64,000 bases of DNA from Marisa cornuarietis (lineage: Eukaryota; Mollusca; Gastropoda; Architaenioglossa; Ampullariidae): contig SMMW01000619.1 in assembly GCA_004794655.1 (NCBI GenBank), positions 2,960,001 through 3,024,000 of the forward strand, read 5' to 3'. Of the stretch, positions 37,546 through 46,315 are shown one piece after another. The notes under the pieces were generated by a model that searched no databases, was not told the origin of the DNA, and was given only the letters and a program-made list of their open reading frames with translations. The first letter of the stretch is position 1; every line of letters starts with the position of its first letter. A program made the translations under genes and the position numbers.

Positions 37546-38439
37546 CAGAGTATGTCAACTAAGATCATCTAAAGATAAACTTGAATCTGGATGTTAAATG
37601 TGAACATCAAATGTGAACAGGAACCTGAACTGAAGTCCGAATCGGAAGCTGAATTTAGTCAGGAAGACGAACATGAACATTTAGTTTGAGCATAAACAAC
37701 TGGTCTGTTTTTAAATGAATACTCGACAATGTAAGCAAGTCTCCCAAGCCAGACCTGTTTGAGTGGTTGCTGCCTTAGCCTGGATTCTTCTACCCACACG
37801 GAACCTAAATACTGTCCTGCACTACCATCAGGGTATTTGGCAATCTGTCCTCTAACTGCCGGTGTTTCCAAGGCAAGCTGCTATTTACCTATCCTAAGCT
37901 ACATCTAGTGAGTTAGAATGCCCTCAGTTTATATGCTGTTCCTGTCTCCTAGGGACTCATGTCCATGCCGACAAACCACAATTAACACAAACACAATTAA
38001 CCAAGTGGACCGCATGTTTCTCTGTTTGAAACTGTAATCACTGTCATGAGGTTTATTTACAAGAAACATAATGCTCTTGATTTCATGAGGTAAGAGTTAC
38101 ATTATCGGTCATTAATTAAGGTTTGAGGTTACTACTCGTTTCAGCCAACTTTTTCGGCTTATGAACGAGAGAGAGAGACAGAGAGAGAGACAGAGACAGA
38201 GATAACAGTACAACAGAATCTGATGTCACATACTTGAAGATGTTTGCATCCAGGGTCATTTATTAAAGTAGGCATACATTTCATTTCACATTTCGTCCGA
38301 AGACTACGCCCCGTTCTAATCATCTATGACTAAGAGAAAGCAACTCACTGGTCCCTTTAGCAGTGGTTGGTCCATCCCCAGATGTTGGCGGGAGAAGGCA
38401 AAGCACAGCAACAACAAGACATCGGACCCACTCGGCCAT
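28022..38439 (-). CDS. Receptor gene B: complete MEGF/Draper/SREC-like type I membrane protein, 12 exons
   Basis: Joining twelve exons on GT/AG borders gives 1638 nt, a 545-residue protein with no internal stop: 38439-38349, 37156-37007, 36741-36607, 35304-35173, 34865-34722, 32631-32497, 31648-31517, 30996-30859, 30413-30279, 29348-29261, 28970-28930, 28338-28022. Residues 1 to about 21 are a signal peptide. Residues about 31-397 hold eight modules of 44-50 residues with eight cysteines each, one per exon, all in phase 1-1. Residues about 405-427 are a hydrophobic helix preceded by GSVVGAA. A basic segment (HQRKTK) follows, then a tail of about 105 residues with tyrosines in YDPL and YQNV contexts. 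The architecture matches MEGF10/11, Draper and scavenger receptor class F proteins, which bind apoptotic or microbial ligands at the cell surface. The ligand here is unknown. It is a tandem paralogue of gene A. The family call is firm; the exact orthologue is not. Confidence 0.86.
28930..28970 (-). CDS. Gene B exon 11: basic juxtamembrane segment
   Basis: This 41-nt exon lies between acceptor TTCCTGCAG and donor G|GTGCGG. Its first base completes a cysteine codon, and it encodes IHQRKTKSEITSQ. It was chosen because skipping it creates a TGA codon at the junction with the next in-frame acceptor, whereas including it keeps the frame through to the stop at 28022. Positive charge just inside the membrane fits type I topology. 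Confidence 0.7.
29261..29348 (-). CDS. Gene B exon 10: transmembrane helix
   Basis: The 88-nt exon enters in phase 1 and leaves in phase 2. It encodes KSEDLKAVVAGSVVGAATL followed by an isoleucine/valine-rich stretch. It is the counterpart of the 88-nt transmembrane exon of gene A (AVAGSVMGAAVL). The GSVVGAA segment is a small-residue motif able to pack helices. Confidence 0.85.
29526..29698 (-). mobile_element. Same SINE family, copy 2
   Basis: It is a reverse-complement match to the 27553 element over its full length, from the GGGCGGCCCGG start through the tRNA-like boxes to the AGTTGCTGGCTCGG tail. It lies in the gene B region, just upstream of the transmembrane exon. Confidence 0.72.
30279..30413 (-). 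CDS. Gene B exon 9: EGF-like module 8
   Basis: The exon is 135 nt in phase 1-1, after acceptor TGTACAG and before donor A|GTAAGT. The pattern is CPTGTYGANCSNRCGHC then SCRHDNGMCES and CEEGYFGILC. The same-length exon 6052-6186 in gene A shares CRHDNGLCE, so this is the conserved membrane-proximal module. Confidence 0.86.
30859..30996 (-). CDS. Gene B exon 8: EGF-like module 7
   Basis: The exon is 138 nt in phase 1-1 (DCIPGQWGPTCGQRCGHC ... CEDGWTEALC). It corresponds to exon 6770-6910 of gene A (DCMAGQWGPSCGQRC) and to module 4 of its own gene. Confidence 0.86.
31517..31648 (-). CDS. Gene B exon 7: EGF-like module 6
   Basis: The exon is 132 nt in phase 1-1, with acceptor GGTTGCAG and donor ACAG|GTAGGT. 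The pattern is CPGGQHGEDCSKRCGHC then CSLCVDNFLPPLCTG. A 23-bp hairpin-forming array begins about 40 bp upstream of its acceptor. Confidence 0.85.
31690..31890. repeat. 23-bp minisatellite of small hairpins
   Basis: About eight units of GTGGATATTCTGTCATCCAC plus TGG. Each includes ATCCACTGGGTGGAT, a perfect 6-bp stem with a 3-base loop. It sits about 40 bp upstream of the acceptor of gene B exon 7. Confidence 0.9.
32280..32440. repeat. ACA/ACAACA low-complexity tract
   Basis: Mixed (CA)n and (CAA)n runs just past the donor of gene B exon 6. Confidence 0.85.
32497..32631 (-). CDS. Gene B exon 6: EGF-like module 5
   Basis: The exon is 135 nt in phase 1-1, with acceptor TTGCAG and donor G|GTGAGG. 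The pattern is CGNHRHGVNCSHVCGQCKNG then CQPGYQAPLC. The intron upstream of it holds the 45-bp minisatellite at 32735-34545. Confidence 0.85.
32735..34545. repeat. 45/46-bp minisatellite, about 40 units
   Basis: The unit includes ATACAGTATTGGTAGACTCA, TACACTGCACTGCATACC and ATCGGCG (45 bp), or ACCAAGTGGCG in a 46-bp form. The 45-bp form is homogeneous in the first half and the 46-bp form dominates the second. A block with ATTAATAGACTCATGC recurs about 409 bp apart (near 33021 and 33430). It fills the intron between gene B exons 5 and 6. Confidence 0.93.
34722..34865 (-). CDS. Gene B exon 5: EGF-like module 4
   Basis: The exon is 144 nt in phase 1-1, with acceptor GTCTCAG and donor A|GTGAGT. 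The reading is DCVAGRWGATCGQQCGQC followed by CDRSTGRCTRS and CTAGWRGPAC. It is the GW-type module, paired with module 7. The longest open frame here is a different, non-coding one; the cysteine pattern and splice phase decide the frame. Confidence 0.84.
35173..35304 (-). CDS. Gene B exon 4: EGF-like module 3
   Basis: The exon is 132 nt in phase 1-1 (ACGAGRYGDNCVESCGRC ... NYHLPLCKG). The acceptor is CCGTAG and the donor is the weaker GTCAGT. It pairs with module 6 (exon 7) within gene B and with the 132-nt exons of gene A. Confidence 0.84.
35468..35825. repeat. 23-bp minisatellite with 46-bp dimer order
   Basis: About 15 units of GTTTTGTCTCTAATATAAAT plus AAA or AAC. The two endings mostly alternate, so the higher-order unit is 46 bp. 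It is in a gene B intron. Confidence 0.9.
36034..36129. repeat. (GAT)n microsatellite
   Basis: About 32 uninterrupted GAT/ATG triplets in a gene B intron. Reads as poly-serine on the minus strand; not taken as coding. Confidence 0.95.
36607..36741 (-). CDS. Gene B exon 3: EGF-like module 2
   Basis: The exon is 135 nt in phase 1-1 and ends G|GTAAGA. The pattern is ACDNGKYGQNCSQTCGQC, then KNGEACHS and CQPGYQTPFC. It is closely similar to module 5 (exon 6, HGVNCSHVCGQCKNGAAC), so the two are internal duplicates. Confidence 0.85.
37007..37156 (-). CDS. Gene B exon 2: EGF-like module 1
   Basis: The exon is 150 nt in phase 1-1, after the acceptor TTTACAG and before the donor GTGAGA. It carries the pattern CQPNHY..CSPCGHCGG..C...GRCHGGCTPGF...TC. 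It matches exon 2 of gene A (CPPNSY...CTPCGQC), the N-terminal variant module with compact cysteine spacing. Confidence 0.85.
38349..38439 (-). CDS. Gene B exon 1: signal peptide
   Basis: The start codon lies at 38439-38437. The exon encodes MAEWVRC followed by a leucine/valine-rich core and a PPTSG cleavage region, then a short Thr/Gly linker. It ends A|GTGAGT in phase 1. It is 91 nt, the same length and phase as the first exon of gene A, which supports both starts. Confidence 0.83.
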
Positions 38440-38699
38440 TGTTGTGTGACTAGAACTGCGGGCAGTTGTCTGTATAATCCTTGCATGAATAAACATGGTG
38501 CTCCGGTATTGAGTGTGTGTGCACTGTACAGTGTGTCTACAGTGTCTACAGTGTGACTGTGCTTCCTCCTCAACTTGCTGTCAAGAGCTCATCGGATGTC
38601 AGCGTCTCGTCTGGGTGTGTGCGTGTGTGTGTGGCTCACGGATGTAGATGTGTCCTGCTTCCTCCTTGCTGCTTCCTTGGTGGTGGCAGGAATAAGTAA

Positions 38700-38905
38700 G
38701 AATGTTAGAGACAATCAGGAAGAACAGAGACAAGCAGGGTTAAGACTGTAAGAGACAATCAGTGGTAACAGAGACGCAGGTAACAAGAACAATCAAGACA
38801 ATCAGTGGTAACAGAGACACAGGTAACAAGAACAATCAAGACAATCAGGGGTAACAGAGACACAGGTAACAAGAACAATCAAGACAATCAGTGGTAACAG
38901 AGATG
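38700..38905. repeat. About 43-bp tandem repeat
   Basis: Four to five units of GACAATCAGTGGTAACAGAG, ACACAGGTAACAAG and AACAATCAA, just upstream of gene B exon 1. Confidence 0.8.
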
Positions 38906-39048
38906 ACAGTTGCTGGTGAGCTTTTGCTCTTTTCACAATTTAAAATTCCAGATTCTTTATTAATCTGTTGCCCTATAAAGGGGATTAAAATATTTCAAAA
39001 AATAAATATACATATTTACACATTCCTGTATAATATCTCTCACTCACT

Positions 39049-39107
<59 letters not shown>

Positions 39108-39246
39108 ACGAGCCGGTAATGTCTTCTTCCTCCCGTCCCCTGACCACCCAGACCCGCTGCTAGTGTATAATGTGTCCACCTTCTACCTCCCCCCACCCAA
39201 TCATCCACCGCACGTACCCATCTGTGCGTGCGTGTGTGTGTGTGTG

Positions 39247-39285
<39 letters not shown>

Positions 39286-39747
39286 TCAGAGGAAGTAACT
39301 ACCAGATTCTAATAGCGGAGTTACGTGTGTAGGTATTATTCTATTATGGAGTTATTATTCCTACTCAGCTTATGTATCTGCATCAGGAATACTTCAGATG
39401 ATTAGTTTCCTGAGAGGATGTGAGGATGACTGTGCGATTGGTTGAAGAAAGTTAATCCTGTTAAGTTCATCTGGTGTTGATATTGAGTCTCGAGCTGTAG
39501 AGGTTTAGGAGTTGTATGAATAATATTCCGAAGACTTTGAGGATAAAATATCTGTGCAGTCTGTTTGTTAAGAACTAACTATTCGTGAAGACTTATTGTG
39601 ACTGTATTTCGTTGACGTGTTTCAGATGAATTCAAAAGAAAGGAACAAGGAAAAAACAACTTGAGACTGGAGCACAAAATTTGAAAAGCTCAATGACAGA
39701 TCTTTGTGCTTTGTTGTTTGAAAGACCAAATGTGAGCTGCATGTGTT

Positions 39748-39809
<62 letters not shown>

Positions 39810-39854
39810 CGGACGAACATAAAAAACAAATACATAATTTTAATAAAAAATTAA

Positions 39855-39860
39855 TTTATT
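39855..39860 (-). promoter_or_regulatory. Candidate poly(A) signal of the CAP-ShK gene
   Basis: AATAAA on the minus strand, about 350 nt past the stop codon, in an A/T-rich stretch. No cleavage site can be proven from sequence alone. Confidence 0.35.
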
Positions 39861-40208
39861 TTCCAAAGTCTAACTGTAGCAGTAGAACTAACAGTAAACA
39901 TGCATCATTATGTCCAAAACCTCACTGCATTTGTCTTTTACACAAGTTATTGCAACATCCCTGAGCCTTTCACTTTTTTACAGTTCAGACATTAGTATTG
40001 CAGGTGAATGAAAGCATGCAATACGGTGATACACAGGTGTATCTGCCCATGGATCATTTTCAGCATTTTATCAAACAGTAAAAGCTTCTCGCACCACAAA
40101 TCATGCAAAGTACATTCTAAGAGACAACAGTAATGTTACACGTGCACTAACTACTAGCTAGAGCATGACTAGCACAAACTACAGTGAGCTAGGATACAGG
40201 AAGAGGAG

Positions 40209-40324
40209 CTAACATTTGCCACAAGACTTTGCACAACTGGTGTTCATGTAGGCAGGGTTAGATGCACACTCCCCTCTCTTGGCCCAGTCAGCGCACTGCG
40301 GGCTTTGATCCTGACAAGGTTTGC
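40209..40324 (-). CDS. CAP-ShK coding exon 7: second ShK domain and stop
   Basis: The exon follows acceptor GTTCCAG and encodes KPCQDQSPQCADWAKRGEC, NPAYM and CAKSCGKC, then TAG at 40211-40209. The protein ends on the last ShK cysteine, as is usual for C-terminal ShK domains. Confidence 0.87.
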
Positions 40325-43300
40325 CTGGAACCAGAAATGCGACTCTTACTTTCCATTCAAGACAAAAACATCACTTGTAAGGCTAGTACAATTGTGCGAT
40401 TGTGTGTTTGTGTGTCTGCCTTCATAGGAGTGTGCTGGTGACTAGACATACACATGGTCACCTGTAACCTGACAGGTCGAGCTGACAGACTGACCTCCGC
40501 AGATGCCGCAGGACTTGGCGCAGTTGCTCTTCATGTACACGGGGTTGCTGATGCACTGGTTGTTGGAGGCCCATGTGGAGCAGGAGGGGTTCTTGTCCTC
40601 ACATGGCTGAGCTGTGGATACAGCGACACAGAGGACGAGTAAGCATGAAGATGCTTTTAGTATACAGAGATACAGGAGGAACATGAGGTGACTTGTATAC
40701 ACAGACACAGGAGGAACATGAGGTGACTTGTATACACAGACACAGGAGGAACATGAGGTGACTTGTATATACAGACACAGGAGAGACGTGAGGTGACTTG
40801 TATACACAGACACAGGAGGAACATGAGGTGACTTGTATATACAGACACAGGAGAGACGTGAGGTGACTTGTATACACAGACACAGGAGGAACATGAGGTG
40901 ACTTGTATATACAGACACAGGAGAGACGTGAGGTGACTTGTATACACAGACACAGGAGGAACATGAGGTGACTTGTATATACAGACACAGGAGAGACGTG
41001 AGGTGACTTGTATACACAGACACAGGAGGAACATGAGGTGACTTGTATATACAGACACAGGAGGAACATGAGGTGACTTGTATACACAGATACAGGAGGA
41101 ACATGAGGTGACTTGTATACACAGATACAGGAGGAACATGAGGTGACTTGTATACACAGATACAGGAGGAACATGAGGTGACTTGTATACAGAGACACAG
41201 GAGAAACATGAGGTGACTTGTATATACAGACAGAGGAGGAACGTGAGGTGACTTGTATACACAGATACAGGAGGAACATGAGGTGACTTGTATACACAGA
41301 TAAAGGAGGAACGTGAGGTGACTTGTATACACAGATACAGGAGGAACATGAGGTGACTTGTATACACAGATACAAGAGGAACATGAGGTGACTTGTATAC
41401 ACAGACACAGGAGGAACGTGAGGTGACTTGTATATACAGACACAGGAGGAACATGAGGTGACTTGTATATACAGACACAGGAGGAACATGAGGTGACTTG
41501 TATATACAGACACAGGAGGAACGTGAGGTGACTTGTATACACAGATACAGGAGGAACATGAGGTGACTTGTATACACAGACACAGGATTAACATGAGGTG
41601 ACTTGTATACACAGATACAGGAGGAACATGAGGTGACTTGTATACACAGATACAGGAGGAACATGAGGTGACTTGTATACACAGATACAGGAGGAACATG
41701 AGGTGACTTGTATACACAGATACAGGAGGAACATGAGGTGACTTGTATACACAGATACAGGAGGAACATGAGGTGACTTGTATACACAGATACAGGAGGA
41801 ACATGAGGTGACTTGTATATACAGACACAGGAGGAACGTGAGGTGACTTGTATAGACAGACACAGGAGGAACGTGAGGTGACTTGTATATACATACACAG
41901 GAGGAACGTGAGGTGACTTGTATATACAGACACAGGAGGAACGTGAGGTGACTTGTATATACAGACACAGGAGGAACATGAGGTGACTTGTATACACAGA
42001 CACAGGAGGAACATGAGGTGACTTGTATACACAGACACAGGAGGAACGTGAGGTGACTTGTATACACAGGTACAGGAGGAACATGAGGTGACTTGTAAAC
42101 ACAGACACAGGAGGAACGTGAGGTGACTTGTATACACAGATACAGGAGGAACATGAGGTGACTTGTATATACAGACACAGGAGGAACATGAGGTGACTTG
42201 TATATACAGACACAGGAGGAACGTGAGGTGACTTGTATACACAGATACAGGAGGAACATGAGGTGACTTGTATACACAGACACAGGATTAACATGAGGTG
42301 ACTTGTATACACAGATACAGGAGGAACATGAGGTGACTTGTATACACAGATACAGGAGGAACATGAGGTGACTTGTATACACAGATACAGGAGGAACATG
42401 AGGTGACTTGTATACACAGATACAGGAGGAACATGAGGTGACTTGTATACACAGATACAGGAGGAACATGAGGTGACTTGTATACACAGATACAGGAGGA
42501 ACATGAGGTGACTTGTATACACAGATACAGGAGGAACATGAGGTGACTTGTATATACAGACACAGGAGGAACGTGAGGTGACTTGTATAGACAGACACAG
42601 GAGGAACGTGAGGTGACTTGTATATACATACACAGGAGGAACGTGAGGTGACTTGTATATACAGACACAGGAGGAACGTGAGGTGACTTGTATATACAGA
42701 CACAGGAGGAACATGAGGTGACTTGTATATACAGACACAGGAGGAACATGGGGTGACTTGTATATACAGACACAGGAGGAACGTGAGGTGACTTGTATAC
42801 ACAGGTACAGGAGGAACATGAGGTGACTTGTAAACACAGACACAGGAGGAACGTGAGGTGACTTGTATACACAGATACAGGAGGAACATGAGGTGACTTG
42901 TATATACAGACACAGGAGGAACGTGAGGTGACTTGTATATACAGACACAGGAGGAACGTGAGGTGACTTGTATATACAGACACAGGAGGAACATGAGGTG
43001 ACTTGTATATACAGACACAGGAGGAACGTGAGGTGACTTGTATATACAGACACAGGAGGAACGTGAGGTGACTTGTATACACACATACAGGAGGAACATG
43101 AGGTGACTTGTATATACAGACACAGGAGGAACGTGAGGTGACTTGTATACACACATACAGGAGGAACATGAGGTGACTTGTATACACACATACAGGAGGA
43201 ACATGAGGTGACTTGTATACACAGACACAGGAGGAACATGAGGTGACTTGTATACACAGATACAGGAGGAACGTGAGGTGACTTGTATATACAGACACAG

Positions 43301-44540
43301 GAGGAACATGAGGTGACTTGTATACACAGACACAGGAGGAACATGAGGTGACTTGTATACACACATACAGGAGGAACAGGTAGACGGTAAATCTTGCGAA
43401 ATAACGGGATACTTGGTACAGCCTCTACGAATTGTGGAGGCATACGATATAATACAAACCATACACCAGGTGATAAATGGTCGGAAATAAGTAGATTTAA
43501 GAGAAACTAATAGAAAGATGAACAGAAATAGGCAGATGGACAGTCAGAGAGATGGATGTACGGACACACAAACAGGCAGTGTGTCACCAACTTACCCGCA
43601 CTGCTGTCATCACTGGCACCTGAAACGAGAAAACAAACACATAGAACATGGATAATTCCAAAACTTAGAAGGACTAAAATTCCCATAATCTGCAGACATT
43701 CAAAAACAAAAAAGTCCAGTTCTCCTGACTGGAAGGCTGAAAATTTCATGTTTCAAAATTAAAGTTTTGGTTGTTTGAAGAAGAGTTCAGCTGCTTACCT
43801 ACACACAGACCGGCTGCACAGGTACCACCACTGCACGCGCTACAGGCTGGGCCCTTCTCGAAAGGCTTCTCACCATTCCAGTTGCCCCTGTCATCGACAA
43901 GAAAATCTGCGAGTATAGTGTGATGATGTAGAAGTAGATGTGCAACGTACTAATTTGAAAATGAGATGATAATTATGTTTGGCTCTTTATGTGAAAGATA
44001 ACCCACACACTGGTGTACTTGCAGAGTGTAATGAGGTAGGAGCAGGTCTTGTATTGCTTCGTGTGGGAATGGCGTCTCTGGTGTTTGACGTCATGTGTGC
44101 GTCATTTGTTCGTCGTCATTTCGGAGAAGAGATGACGTAAAAAAGAAGAGAAACAACAGTTCCATGGACGGATGGGAAAAGAAAAACATCGAGATCTTCG
44201 TCTCCCATAACCTCTTCATCCTCATCGTCGTCTGCAGGGGGGCTCGTCAAGTGATGTGTTATATGTGTGTGTGAGTGTGTGAGTGTGTGATATGTGTCGT
44301 ACGTAGGCAAGGTAAGTGTACGTGCGTCATATCACACAGAGTAATAATGATCTGAAGGTGTTCTGATTCTGTGTTGTGAATGTCTGTGCAGTCTGTGGTA
44401 GAGTCATGGTAGAGGAATTCTGGAGCAACTGACTTGGGGTCGTAGAAGCAGACGAGGTACCACGCTTTGTTGTAGGCGTTGGCCAGCGGGGTACAGATAC
44501 GGGACGCACAGCCCACCTTCCGGGTTTTAGCCCACACGAG

Positions 44541-44616
<76 letters not shown>

Positions 44617-46315
44617 TGTAATTTTCAAATCACTAAAAGTCACATTTACGTTTGAAGCAATACTAGAGACAAGGAAACCTACAAAAGATTTATTTCAACC
44701 GATTGTTGAACCAAACTTATTAATAAAAAATTTAATGACAAAATAAACGAGTGCTTGGCAATCAGAGAATTAAAAGAAAGATTTACACCTATCTCATCAT
44801 TGATTTACTAACTACCAAGTGTGATAGGTGAGAAGAGGTCTGTGCAAGCTGACTAGCCCCCAGTGGCGAGTGACTTACCTGTGTGTAGTGGCAAGCGGAG
44901 GAGGTCCCACATGACTTTTGACCGTAGCTGTAGCGGAGTTTTTCGTCAAAAAAGTTCTTCATTGCGATGTCGATCAACTCCGTCTCTGGTTTGTCGATTA
45001 TGGAGTTCCAGGCCAGGTTCTCGCCTCGGGTTTTCATCTGATGTTCGAAACGACAACCGCCAGCCCACTGGGCGGCTTCAGCTTCAAGAGTTGCGTCCCA
45101 TACCTGCAAGTGTCCACATCAGGTTGACTGACATCAGTTGTTGATATTGTCCAGCACTACACTCGCCGGATCATACACATCAGGAGTGAGCATTAGTTTC
45201 CTGATTTGTTCTTTGCAGTAATGACTTATAAACGTGCGTATAATCGTGTCTAATTGCTAAACTGAAATATAACTGATATAAACCAGTATAAACAGACTTT
45301 TTTGGACAAGGAAAATTGCCACCATTGTCTGCGTTATTTCCGTTAAATCTTGTTTATTAAATCTTTCCTCTGTTTCCGAGAACAAGAAGGAATACCGATA
45401 ATCTTCTTGTTGCACAAGTTCTGTTATGTTTTGAATTAAGAAAACATGTTAGAGACTCATTTTGTATCTATGATACAAAACGTTATTAATATCAGTAAAA
45501 AGAGTTCAGCACACAGTTTTCTTGAAAAAAAAAAAATAAGCAACTCTTATAGACTCTCAAGCTTTCAATATTTAGTTAAACGAAGATGAAGATCTAGTGA
45601 AGTGGACAGTGGGAGACAATTAGAATTTTAAAAAATGTCAGGACTGGGTTGTATGTGAGGTCTTTAAAATGTCTTGTCTCCGTTATCACGATTGTCGACT
45701 TTCTACTTGAGACAAGTGACTTAAAACTATTTTGTCAACATCTTACATGCACACCAGCAAAGGGTAACTTTTTGAAGTGAAGACCCAAAACCTTGGGCTT
45801 AAAGTCCGGCTGAAGATTTCACATACAAAGTGGCCCAGAGTGTTTCATACAACTTGTAAACAGTCAACTGTCACACAACAGTTTCTGAGAAACTAAAACC
45901 ATTTTCGGGAAACGAAGTAAATTTAGATTTCGGCTTATAATTCAGTAACTTCCAGAACAGCAGGCGATCATCATAAGAGAGAGAGAGAAAGCAGAGAATA
46001 AAGAAAGATAAAAAATGTTTAAAAAAAAAACACAACGAGGAAAGAAAGAACGAACGAATGAACGAATGAACGAACGAACGAAGGAACGAACAAACGAACG
46101 AACGAAAGATCGAAAGAAATAAAGGAAGAACAAAATGACAAGAAATGAGTTGAATCACTCACCAGTGAGTGCATGTTGGAGGCGCCTTCCCCTCCGCGAT
46201 ATTTATTGTGAACGCCGAGGATGTAGTCTTTCATGGTCTGATCCAGACCCATCACCGACTGCGATAACAACACCATCACAACGACCACCAACAGTGTCAG
46301 GCAAGAAGCCGCCAT
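40209..46315 (-). CDS. Secreted CAP-domain protein with two C-terminal ShK domains, 7 coding exons
   Basis: The exons are 46315-46163, 45103-44879, 44540-44434, 43887-43799, 43619-43596, 40611-40495 and 40324-40209. They total 831 nt and encode 276 aa, with all phases consistent. Residues 1-23 are a signal peptide. The CAP domain covers about 28-190 and keeps the family's four key positions: VHNKYR, CRFEH, GENLAW and CHYTQLVWAKT. A cysteine-rich hinge (GPACSACSGGTC) and an 8-residue Ser/Asp linker lead to two six-cysteine ShK domains (PCEDKNPSC...CGIC; PCQDQSPQC...CGKC). CAP proteins (CRISP, venom-allergen and PR-1 families) are secreted and may bind lipids or channels; ShK domains can block channels. 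Nothing here shows which role applies. Related degenerate copies lie at 57-64 kb on the other strand. Confidence 0.88.
40495..40611 (-). CDS. CAP-ShK coding exon 6: first ShK domain
   Basis: The 117-nt exon is in phase 1-1. The acceptor is TATCCACAG, 53 bp from the edge of the 35-bp array, and the donor is G|GTCAGT. It encodes AQPCEDKNPSCSTWASNNQC followed by NPVYM and CAKSCGICG, with six cysteines at ShK spacing. Confidence 0.86.
40665..43375. repeat. 35-bp minisatellite, about 77 units, in CAP-ShK coding intron 5
   Basis: The unit reads ACATGAGGTGACTTGTATAC followed by ACAGACACAGGAGGA, with A/G, C/T and AC/AT variants. On the minus strand no frame contains a stop, and since 35 is not a multiple of three each frame passes through all phases; open frames up to 928 codons result. 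A marker unit (CACAGGATTAACATG) occurs at 41581 and 42281, exactly 700 bp or 20 units apart, and neighbouring variants match too. Confidence 0.95.
43596..43619 (-). CDS. CAP-ShK coding exon 5: 24-nt microexon
   Basis: The microexon is 24 nt in phase 1-1, between acceptor GTTTCAG and donor G|GTAAGT. It encodes ASDDSSA plus split glycines, a Ser/Asp linker. Three similar units sit at 63391, 63642 and 63831 in the degenerate plus-strand copy. Because it is phase-symmetric, it can be skipped without changing the frame. Confidence 0.72.
43799..43887 (-). CDS. CAP-ShK coding exon 4: end of CAP and cysteine-rich hinge
   Basis: The exon is 89 nt, phase 2 in and phase 1 out. It follows GATGACAG and precedes GTAAGC. 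It encodes GNWNGEKPFEKGPACSACSG followed by a last CxxxxC pair, the CRISP-type hinge start. Confidence 0.85.
44434..44540 (-). CDS. CAP-ShK coding exon 3
   Basis: The 107-nt exon begins directly after a long TG tract ending in TGCAG. It encodes LVWAKTRKVGCASRICTPL through to VCFYDP. It leaves in phase 2 through AA|GTCAGT; the same site in the copy at 61636 is AG|GTGAGT, so this donor is weakened. Confidence 0.85.
44543..44618. repeat. (TG)n tract at the acceptor of CAP exon 3
   Basis: About 70 bp of TG (minus strand) ends in TGTGCAG at the exon. Similar TG tracts precede the matching exon at 59102 and at 61530. Confidence 0.9.
44879..45103 (-). CDS. CAP-ShK coding exon 2: CAP core
   Basis: The exon is 225 nt in phase 0-0. 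The acceptor is CTTGCAG and the donor CACAG|GTAAGT. It encodes VWDATLEAEA, FEH, GENLAW, LRYSYGQKSCG and CHYTQ, covering the CAP1 and CAP2 signatures. Confidence 0.89.
46163..46315 (-). CDS. CAP-ShK coding exon 1: signal peptide and start of CAP
   Basis: The ATG is at 46315-46313, nine bases past acceptor GTGAACAG. It encodes MAASC, a valine/leucine core, SQSVMG, and then the HNKYRGGEG start of the CAP fold. It ends CTG|GTGAGT in phase 0, 153 nt. Confidence 0.87.

Noticed and set aside
11465..43375. Relationship between the 35-bp arrays of gene A and of the CAP intron
   Set aside because: Same unit length but the unit sequences do not align. Taken as coincidence.
40599..43462. Very long minus-strand open frames (928, 624, 547, 366 codons) as protein genes
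   Set aside because: They are the frames of a 35-bp minisatellite lacking stops. Only the end of the 366-codon frame is real, where it enters the ShK exon.
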